A stretch of DNA of 64,000 nt from NCBI GenBank assembly GCA_015501055.1, contig JADNYV010000050.1, positions 152,824-216,823 of the forward strand, written 5' to 3'. This stretch comes from Mucidula mucida. Its lineage: Eukaryota; Basidiomycota; Agaricomycetes; Agaricales; Physalacriaceae. Positions 56,382 to 64,000 of the stretch are shown piece after piece; the stretch's first letter is position 1; each line of letters begins with the position of its first letter. The notes below the pieces were generated by a model, which did not search any database, was not told the origin of the DNA, and was given only the letters and a program-made list of their open reading frames with translations. The position numbers and the translations under genes are program-made.

Positions 56382-57032
56382 ATGCCCTCTGCTAGCGCGC
56401 ACACCGCTCTCGTGTTCAAGCACGTAAAATTCCCCAAGAAAATGGCAACGATTCTGGCTCCGGCGCAAAGACTGATCTCGCGAGCTGGAGTCTCGATCGT
56501 ACATCCTTTCTCCTCTACTTTCTCGCTCATTTCTCTCACACATTTTTTTTCAGTTCCCGAAGGATGGTTCTTCCTCGGTCAAAGCCGAGCACCAACTACG
56601 ACGAAGCCCCGACGAGCATCATCGTAACCCGCTCGACGCAGACGCGGTCGCTGACGTCGCGGGCTGGGAGAAAGTCTGGGACGACGCTGGCTCCGGCAAA
56701 CAGCGTGATTACTCCCTCTGGCGCGGCGTTGCAGCCAACGACAACTACCTTGTCATCGGCGGGATCTTCAGCACCAATGAAGGTTACGCTCCACCTACCG
56801 AGGAACAGACGCGCGGCATCAGAGCCATCCGCAAGGATCTCGTAGTTATGGATACTTCCGTTTGGTCTGGAATGACGCTGGATCGAAGGCGAGGGAGGAT
56901 GGGTCTGTGTGGAAGACGACCGGGTCTAGTGGCGTCGCCGTCGACGCGTTGATTCCTGTCGGGAGTCATAGCGCGCCTTTCTGGGAACAGACGTACTCTT
57001 TGAACACGTATAAGGTCGTCGAGGTCAACTGA
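56382..57032 (+). pseudogene. Vps62-like copy D, several frameshifts
   Basis: Starts MPSASAHTALVFKHVKFPKK. An intron at 56499-56553 with a polypyrimidine tract precedes a segment equivalent to WYYLGQGA (here EGWFFLGQ). Further on come NYDEAPTSIIVT, then, in another frame, DVAGWEKVWDDAGSGK and LWRGVAANDNYLVIGGIFS. Frame changes fall near 56,453 (one G fewer than expected), about 56,585 and about 56,635. It is the most diverged of the five copies and lies convergent with copy E. Confidence 0.7.
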
Positions 57033-57469
57033 TTTCTTGTTCCATGGCAGTCCGTTTGTCTCTCTAGATGTCGATTAGTTTTAACATTAACCACCCTAGG
57101 TCAAATTACACCGGAAAGCTTTGGGAAAATTCTTTGTTCAATTTGTACTTACTATATCGTCCGTCCCTTGAGTCAGAAGCAATTGTAACTGTTTTGCTTG
57201 AAGTTCATCACACAGTGCATAACATAGAGACTGAAGCTGATGAACTAGAGTGATCAAAGGCGGCTTATTGAGAATGCTCGCGACCGACGTAACTTGTCGA
57301 GGCGTGGGTGCTTCAATTCTACAATCGACCTTGCATTCGATGCTCATTGAAGACTGGTAGAAAACATCATGCAATTGTAACAGTGTTCGATCATTCACGA
57401 AGGACAAGCTGAGGGCCCGAGGCTGCATACAATCAACTACTACAAAACGTTCATCACTTGCGACCAACT
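57033..57469. other. Intergenic between convergent Vps62-like copies
   Basis: No gene seen. The 57138-57509 minus-strand frame has no conserved features. Confidence 0.4.
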
Positions 57470-58284
57470 TCAACATATTCCTTCTGCGAGAGTAGGACGT
57501 TCTCGGCAAGAGTAGATTTTGCCTTGGGCAGAGTCAGAGATACTCATGTTCGAAGAAGAAGAAGAAGAAGAGCATACTGCAGCACTGGCCCAGCTCCAAT
57601 TTCCTGGCATCTCCATCGTTTTGTTGGGGTCCAACGAGAATGATACATCCCTCGGCGGCGCGCTGTGCGAATTCATTGGAATCAGCGCCCACGGGGAAGG
57701 CCCCGAGTGCCCCCACGTCTTCCAAACCGAGCCGTCCTTGGAAGCATGCGTGCCCTTGTCGTTCCAGACTTGGAACGTATCGTCCATGACCAACAGATTC
57801 CTCCTGATCGCTTTGATGCCACGTTTCTGCTCAGAGTCGGGCTCCGCCCAGTCAGGCTTGGTGCTGAATATGCCCCCAACGACGACGTAGTCCTCGTTGG
57901 GAGGGATACCGCGCCAGAGGGCAAAGTCTGTGCTCTTGTGCGAGCCAGCGTCATCCCATACGCGCTCCCAGCCGACGACGTCACGGAGAGCGTCGGGTTC
58001 AAGGGCGTGGATGATGATGCCGAGAGGAGCATGGTCCCAATTAGACTCTGCACCTTGCCCGAGATAGTACCAGTCGGTATCAACTGCCAACGCATGATGA
58101 GCATCGAGAGCCAAGATTGAAATGTTCAACATACGGTTAGGGCGCCAAACAGATATGTCCATACCGCACCTGAGCCAGAGTCGGTAGTCATCCTGTTCAC
58201 GAATGTGACATATTTATAGGCCAAGGCGGCAGTAGGAACGCTCTGAAGCAGAGGCTTTGCGTTGTCGACGACGGCGCTTTCCAT
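57470..58284 (-). pseudogene. Vps62-like copy E, one frame lesion in exon 1
   Basis: Closest to copy A: WRPN, WYYLGQGAESNWDHAPLGII, LEPDALRDVVGWERVWDDAG, LWRGIPPNEDYVVVGGIFST, KAIRRNLLVMDDTFQVWNDK and PPRDVSFSL are all present in one frame. The first exon starts at 58284 (MESAVVDNAKPLLQS...YKYVTFVNRMTTDSGSGA) and then loses one base near 58,165, before MDISVWRPN, where an in-frame ATG resumes. The C-terminus differs from copy A: a Ser-rich run (VCSSSSSSSNMSIS) replaces the acidic tail. The lesion is compatible with a lost G. Confidence 0.72.
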
Positions 58285-59145
58285 GTCTGTCGATGATCTT
58301 CAGCAGCAACTGAATTTATTGTGCCACTTACCCGTCCTGTCATTTATATCTTCGCGCCGGGGGTTGCGACTCGAACTTTTGTTGAAAGCTTTTCGAACTC
58401 AACCGACCCACGAGACCTTCTCGCCGATTCCGCCGCAGAAAGGATGTCTTCACTGGTCTATACACGGCATGGTCTTACTAAACTGCGAGAACGATGAAGT
58501 ATGTTGAGGTCAAGTGGGACGCACCTTACGAACGAGTTCCAAGGTCTTGACAGTCGCCACAGACTCCGAGTCGGGGTGGGAGCCCCCCGCAACGCTCTAA
58601 AGCCTTTATGTATAGAAGCGAAAGCCATAAAGAAGCGTATTCAATCAGACGTCGATGAATAGCGCAAGCTTGATCGATTTCAATGTTCGCGTCCGGTTTT
58701 CGTCCGCTGTCTAGTCCGTTGGGGTTCAAGCACCTCCGTCATTGACCGCCCCAGAACGATCGATCTCGAGTTAAACGTACAGTTCTGGATGTCACTTGAA
58801 TAGGACATCGACCAGGAGCGAACGTCAGCACTAACGAATCAGTAGTAACGATTGACGAGATAGCAAGAGCGAAGATTGCTTACGCCACGTGAATTGAAAC
58901 TCCGAATGCCAGTAGAAGGCAATGCGACAAACACGCACTGCTCATGGGATCAGGTTATTTAAGAAAGATTTGAATGGTATAGGGTGCGAAGAAATGAACA
59001 GTCCTCGGTCACTACAGAAATCGACCCAGAAGCTAGAAGCAAAATGTCCCCTGGATAGTTCTACAAAGTCCCTCAAAAATTCCCTGTATAGCGAACGCTA
59101 ACAAAAGTCCGACTGCTCCTGATGCATAAATTGTCGGTGACACTA
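58285..59145. other. Intergenic region
   Basis: No gene recognised. The short frames at 58,262-58,729 lack conserved features. Confidence 0.4.
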
Positions 59146-59874
59146 CTACGATTGATAAGGGAATTGCGGTTGCATGGACTGTGTCATGTATGTCAGGCAT
59201 TGCTCCCGAAGCCCAAACGTATGGCGGATGTCCTCCAGTAAGCCGTCCATTTCCTGCGAATTCGCATGCAAGTTTTCAAGACGAGGTGTGAGTTCAGCTT
59301 GAGCTCGATACAGACGCCCTACACTTTCGACGAGGTGATTCGGGTCTTCGGTCGAGAATGGTGCATCAATGTTGGAACTCGTCGCTTCGTGAGACTTGGT
59401 GTGCTCTGTACGGATAAGCGCAAGCTCTCCAGGGCGATGAAAGTTGAAACTGGGATGGAAATATGCGGAACTCGAGGAAGGCTGGCGATGATTTAGTATA
59501 CGCCACCGAACGGGAATAAGCAACTCACCATTTCAGGAGGATAACACCTCTGAAAGCCGTACTTGTGCAGTTGCCGGACAAAGGACAAGTATACTGTGCA
59601 TCTGAAATATCGGGGTATAATGCGCTGAGGGAACTGGTCGACGTCCTAGAGACATTATCAGACTGCGAAGCCTGACAAACACGTAAAGACCCACATGGAC
59701 GACAAAACAATCGCCAGACGAGTTCCAAGAGATGATATTACTGTTATTCGGGTCCCCCACGATTCTGTGGCTCTGTGAGAAAGGTCTTTCAAGCCTAAGT
59801 ACCAAGAGGACGTACTTCCACAACGTAGCGATGAAGTTTGAAGGTGAAGACACAGAATCTGTTTGAGAGGACAT
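59146..59874 (-). CDS. Compact HSF-type DNA-binding protein
   Basis: Four exons, 59874-59816, 59764-59695, 59645-59529 and 59481-59146, give 582 nt and 193 residues with every junction in frame. The protein begins MSSQTDSVSSPSNFIATLWK and then has the HSF winged helix: LWKIVGDPNNSNIISWNSSG, DCFVVHDVDQFPQRIIPRYF and LSFVRQLHKYGFQRC, matching the family's helix-turn-helix (F-x-x-x-x-L-P-x-x-F...F-V-R-Q-L-x-x-Y-G-F). After a short basic-Ser linker comes FNFHRPGELALIRTEHTK, the usual wing/strand end, and then a Leu-rich, coiled-coil-like segment (SVGRLYRAQAELTPRLENLH) that would trimerise. The loop KHNNF of typical HSFs is replaced by RCTVYL. There is no long activation domain. It should bind nGAAn-type or related DNA in the nucleus; the target is unknown. 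The start is the ATG in the first coherent exon; an in-frame ATG exists 21 codons upstream. Confidence 0.85.
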
Positions 59875-60500
59875 GACAGCAGAGGCCAGGAGGATCGCTG
59901 GTGAACACAGAAAGATAGATATCACCGCCGTACTCATACAGGACGGTCAATCCGCGGGAAAAAAATGCTGGGGTGGATTCTTTTATCTTCACTACAAAAG
60001 GTTTCCTGGATCGAAGTCACTGGGGTAAAGTGATCCCTCGACGACAGGCGTGTAGACTCGAGCACTCTAGAGCATGCGTGCCAGTCCCTTCAAGGCGTCA
60101 GCAAGCGGAGGACCGTCAGGCCCAATACAATATTCCAATCTGCTGGTAGAGAAACTGTGTTCGCCTGTGCACGAAATCATCATGAACAATAACGCAGTCT
60201 TGTGGAACTCTACCTGGCACTGGCAGATTGAATGCAAGCTCTCGTCAAACAGATGAATGGAATCTAATTACGCACTGCTTCAACATTTCCTGAAGCATCC
60301 ACTCCGGTAAAAGGGTAAACACTGGCAAGACTGTAAGGGCTCGCATCCTGTACTAAGTCTGAGAAATTTGAAATAGCAGGAATAAATAGACGAAATACGA
60401 CGCACGCCTGTTTTCGATTGAATTGATGAATCTTGGCGCTGCCAATTTACACCCAGCTTCCGTCCGTGCCTATCATATGACAAGAACTTTGAAGAGTACA
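59875..60500. other. Intergenic region
   Basis: Upstream of the HSF gene. No gene recognised. Confidence 0.35.
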
Positions 60501-61110
60501 TGCGAGGACTCGATCACAACAGCGGATATCCGCACGGCAGTGACCTTGACCGGGGACCTGATACAGTGCGCATGACGAGGGCAACGAGGAGGTACAGGAC
60601 CTGGTACAACAAGTTACGCGAGTTGGAATGCTTCCTTCTGTCAGCCACCCTCCAGTCAGCATCCCGAAGAGGAACAGACAGTGATTCTGAACAATGTGGC
60701 TTGATCCCCGTGCGTTATTAACCCACGAAGAAGCGGTGCGAGCCGCGCCATGATTTCTCGGACAGCATTTGAAGATACTCCAGTGTAATGTACGTTACAG
60801 GCTAGAGTAGGCCAGAACTTGGCAGCAGTGTCTAAAATGAATTGCGCCACAACGAGATTACTGGTGAGGATTGTCAAGCCAGCAGCAATAGAGGCCTCGT
60901 CAAACGGCACTATCAGTGGCCTACTTCCTCCGTTTGTGATAAGAAGCAACACGAATGATAGATTAAATTGATAAGACCCGAGCAAAGCAGAAGAGGGAAG
61001 GCACTAACCAAATGTTGATACGAGAAGGTCGTACAATGCTCGGTCCATGTGCAGATATTCAAATGATTTGATATTCACCATCACCGACTCGTCCGAAGGC
61101 TCTATTTCCA
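60501..61110 (-). CDS. Possible unrecognised multi-exon gene
   Basis: Three minus-strand segments have coding character but no family I know: 61110 downward (EPSDESVMVNIKSFEYLHMD...LYDLLVSTF, ending in a GTTAGT donor), about 60,935-60,690 (PFDEASIAAGLTILTSNLVV...FILDTAAKFWPTLACNVHYT...GDQATLFRIT) and about 60,640-60,520 (SNSRNLLYQVLYLLVALVMR). Introns with CTGAC-like sites separate them, but I could not fix a continuous frame. The helix-rich pattern could be the regulatory half of a transcription factor or a membrane protein. Confidence 0.35.
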
Positions 61111-61407
61111 TATGACAGAAAAATGTTGACCTTCAATTAAGAAGATGGGGTCATTCTCGCCCGACAAGAGGAAGACCACAGCCCTATGGCAGGATGAAGG
61201 CAGCGTAGAGAAATTACTGCGATGGTCTCTGACTAGGATACGTCGTCAGCGCAGAGGATTGAGCAGTGGAACGGCGCGTTCCCTATCCGATATTGTTTCC
61301 CTGCGGAATTGCGGAAGAACATGATTTGAACATGATCGGTCAAATCAACATCTATCGAGCCGGCATCACGGAGTTGTTGAGAGGACCCCCGAATATAGGT
61401 GGGAAGC
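61111..61407. other. Intergenic region
   Basis: No gene recognised; leads into the inverted repeat. Confidence 0.35.
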
Positions 61408-61670
61408 AGGCTCCGAACCCAGCCGTCGTTGTCGTTTCTGTGATTTAAGTAGATGAGTGATGAGAAATGGAAATTATTTAAGAACGGAAACTCGGACCGA
61501 AAATTTTGATGAGCCAATGGGAACAATAGCAACGAGGAAAACGAAACGACAAGACGGCTGGCACATTCCCACCGGCATGGTTTCGGCTTGCAAGTGCCGA
61601 AAGCGGTTCCGTCTCCCTACTGCCACCGTCCATCATCGACGCGACTCCTGCGTCTCGCTCTGCCTCGTCA
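61408..61670 (+). repeat. Near-perfect inverted repeat, left arm
   Basis: 263 bp that reappear inverted at 61875-62137 with one difference found by eye (GTCGTTG against GTCATTG near the outer end). The 204-bp spacer is unique. The identical 60-codon frames in the two arms are consequences of the repeat, not a gene. Confidence 0.92.
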
Positions 61671-61874
61671 TTTACAGCTTTGCGAGTGGAACGATTGCTG
61701 GAAAAGGTTGCTAGTATGACGGGGGTGCGGGCAATGAAGTCGTGAAGCGCAGGATGGCTATGAACACGCTGATCATCATTTTGTAGGAGATTTAGTAGCA
61801 ATCCGGAGACGGTATAGTGTACATCCGAAAGAGAATTAAGCCACAGTAAAAGCCGTTCACTCTCCATGTGACCT

Positions 61875-62137
61875 TGACGAGGCAGAGCGAGACGCAGGAG
61901 TCGCGTCGATGATGGACGGTGGCAGTAGGGAGACGGAACCGCTTTCGGCACTTGCAAGCCGAAACCATGCCGGTGGGAATGTGCCAGCCGTCTTGTCGTT
62001 TCGTTTTCCTCGTTGCTATTGTTCCCATTGGCTCATCAAAATTTTCGGTCCGAGTTTCCGTTCTTAAATAATTTCCATTTCTCATCACTCATCTACTTAA
62101 ATCACAGAAACGACAATGACGGCTGGGTTCGGAGCCT
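61875..62137 (-). repeat. Near-perfect inverted repeat, right arm
   Basis: Partner of 61408-61670. A transcript across both arms would fold into a 263-bp stem with a 204-nt loop. Confidence 0.92.
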
Positions 62138-62517
62138 GGGTGGGAAGGCCGAATCACATTTTCAGAATTTCCTGGTGAAAAGTTCGGACCGGCGGCGGGA
62201 ATTTTTTCAAATTTTGCTCGGATTATGTCCGGCCTAAGGTGCTTTCCGGCAGTTTTGTTTGGACGCCAGATATGGGTTGAAGTCACCAATTTTTTGCTCG
62301 GACTGCGAAATACGGCCTCAAAACGTGCTCAAAAAGCCCGGACTGGCTGATATGGCCTCAGAAATTGCCAGAACATGCATTTGGTAGCCCAGTTACACGT
62401 AGATCAGTGTATTGTTAAGTACTTGATACTACAAGCTACTTTTTTGCGCAACTATTCGCCTGGCGCCGTTTTGTGCCCAACTGTTCAACGACTGAACATA
62501 GTTTAACGAGATGTTGC
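62138..62517. other. Repeat-like non-coding stretch
   Basis: Contains recurring phrases such as TGATATGGCCTCA/ATACGGCCTCA and CGGACTG/CGGATT, suggesting a degraded transposon or satellite-like unit. No coding capacity. The last five bases (GTTGC, 62513-62517) would be the target duplication of the LTR element that follows. Confidence 0.4.
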
Positions 62518-63046
62518 TGTTATGAATCACCATATTTTCACATTTTCAATCCTATCATATCTTATTGGGGGCTTGTCTTATCAACCAACGGACTGTTTCA
62601 TCATCTGTTTGTCACCAATCATACTCCTTTTCATTACCAAAGCCGTACTCATGTCGGACACACACCCAACACATGGATGACATCATACATGCCGATACCT
62701 CATGAACTCCCTATTGAATACACCCACCGACACTTGTAGCACACATGGTCGTTTCAGTATTATTACTTACATGCAGTTACCACTCGTATTAATGGTTTCA
62801 CGGACTAGTAGCATACAACACTGGGTCAAGGGCGTGGAGTTATCCCTAGCGGAAACACGTATGGACAAGGAGTCCCAAACACAGGCTCACTAGTATATAA
62901 GCAGTAAGTAGTATAGTATCATTGTACTTTAGTTCCATCTTGTTTATACACCTGGCCTAGCCTAGTTCTACAAACGTGAACGCTTCTTCCCTTGAGTCTC
63001 TCTGTGGTACCTGGTTTAGTCTCGTGGCTATAGTCAGTCGCTAACA
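62518..63046 (+). repeat. 5' LTR of the second chromovirus copy
   Basis: Ends TGTTA/TAACA as in the first copy. Contains the TATATAAG box (about 62,893-62,900). Confidence 0.9.
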
Positions 63047-63644
63047 GAAGATCGGAACTACTTTCTACCACCTACCACACATCCCTGATCGTCGATCAGC
63101 ACTTCGCTGTTTGATCATCGCACATTTCCCCATCCCCTTTCCTGTTTACAGATTGACGGATTCCTAATTCTAGTGCACGTCTGCATACATGTGTATTGGT
63201 CCCAGTAGCGCCGGCTAACAGTTAGAGATAACTGCCTCGGGTGCTGGAAGTAGCCGCTCTCACGAGAACGAACTTTTGGCAGTTGCACTTCAGTGGGCGC
63301 TGTTTACGGGTCAACCCCCGTTCCCAGGAAAACTTTGGCTTACCTCACACCAGAGGGACGTTGGCTGGGCAATTGCGAACTTGTGACGAGCTCTTGGGCT
63401 CCGTAGATACGTAGTCAGTAGTCGGTAAAATAGTGTAGACAGTTACAATACCTACCTACTTTACTTACCTTACGATACACACCATCATTCCCCACCCTAC
63501 CAAGTCCTGGTTTCTATTTCAGATCTAGGCGACTCCTCCTTATTCATCCAAACCTCTATTCCCTCACCCGTTTCATCAAGATCCGCATCATCCATATCTC
63601 CATTTTCACCCTTTCACTCTCCGATCTCATCACCCCGATTCACC

Positions 63645-64000
63645 ATATCCAACGAAGCACCCAAAACCACTCATCACGCACCCGCTCATCATGCCGATGT
63701 CAAAACCAAAGGCCAATCCCTTGTCAACAAGTCTTATGACTATGATGGGGACAAGGCCAAGTACAAGAGCTGGTGGCGATCCATCTTTACATACATCCGT
63801 GACAAGAAGAACAACCTCACATCTGACTCCGAAAGGATTGATGTTGTTCTCTCCTACATCCAAGGAGATCACGTAGACGCATGGGTCCAGAACTACTCGG
63901 ACCAGAACTTTGACGAGGAAGAAGAGGAATGGACAGTCTCTTGGACGGAGTTCAAGGAAGATTTGAAGGAGCGATTTGTGGATTCCAACCTCGCGCGAGC
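63645..64000 (+). pseudogene. gag: Gag of the second chromovirus copy, start codon lost, truncated by window
   Basis: The frame aligns codon for codon with the N-terminal third of the intact gag (SYDYDGDKAKYKSWWRSIFT, LTSDSERIDVVLSYI, WTEFKEDLKERFVDSN), but the initiating ATG is ATA at 63645-63647. The ATG at 63691 is in a different frame. Changes such as CGA to CAA and GACGG to GATGG are at CpG sites. The frame is otherwise still open to the window edge. Confidence 0.85.

Larger units (their letters stand above)
62518..64000 (+). mobile_element. Second copy of the chromovirus, 5' end only, decayed
   Basis: A 529-bp 5' LTR (62518-63046) is followed by the same primer-binding 11-mer (63049-63059), leader and gag, running off the window. 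It is the same family as 8285-16423 but older. Differences are mostly CG to TG or CA. The LTR self-primer site reads AGTTCCATCT, one base short of the match to the primer-binding site, so this copy should no longer self-prime. Confidence 0.9.

Noticed and set aside
61457..61714. 85-codon frame repeated on the minus strand at 61792-62088
   Set aside because: The identity comes from the 263-bp inverted repeat; the two frames diverge exactly at the repeat boundary.

Overview
The window is nuclear DNA of a filamentous fungus, most likely a basidiomycete (Agaricomycete). The evidence is short 48-60 bp GT-AG introns with CTGAC-type branch sites, a FunK1-type kinase, F-box/LRR and BTB proteins of the kind that expand in mushroom genomes, a chromodomain Ty3/gypsy retrotransposon and a seven-knuckle GIS2-like protein. 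No rRNA, CRISPR or bacterial operon was seen, and no tRNA was recognised by eye.

Layout. 1-8 kb is ordinary gene space: the 3' end of an SDR gene, an unrecognised five-exon gene, an LRR-like protein, the CCHC zinc-knuckle (GIS2/CNBP) gene and a medium-chain NADP-dependent reductase with two apparent 1-nt deletions. 8.3-16.4 kb is a complete Ty3/gypsy chromovirus (minus strand) with two identical 531-bp LTRs, a GTTCG target duplication, signals for self-primed reverse transcription and for -1 frameshifting, and a 1.6-kb hAT element nested in its 3' coding region. A 244-bp TA-flanked MITE follows, then a FunK1 kinase gene (16.9-19.6 kb).

20-58 kb is an accessory, duplication-rich region. Five copies of a Vps62/DUF946-like gene lie at 20.3, 22.3, 46.6, 56.4 and 57.5 kb, most with frame lesions. 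About 22.1-31.2 kb and 39.3-47.6 kb are diverged inverted copies of each other: a giant imperfect palindrome carrying a Vps62-like gene, an unrecognised gene ('gene X'), an F-box gene, an eight-cysteine secreted protein and a second small secreted protein. Different members are damaged in each arm. The spacer holds a third cysteine-rich copy inside a direct repeat, a BTB-domain gene, a damaged GNAT acetyltransferase and a fourth cysteine-rich paralogue that has gained an acidic tail. Next to the right arm, 48.5-55.0 kb encodes an intron-containing SpvB/TcdB-RHS protein, the BC-type subunit of bacterial Tc toxin complexes, with a small DUF1115 gene downstream.

58-64 kb holds a compact HSF-type DNA-binding protein, a possible unrecognised gene, a 263-bp near-perfect inverted repeat, and the 5' end of a second, older copy of the same retrotransposon family running off the window, marked by CpG decay and a lost gag start codon.

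Many genes here carry single-nucleotide lesions, mostly apparent losses in short G or C runs. Whether these are real or consensus errors is the main uncertainty for the gene models. Exon coordinates were worked out by hand from splice signals and reading-frame continuity; no search or alignment program was run.
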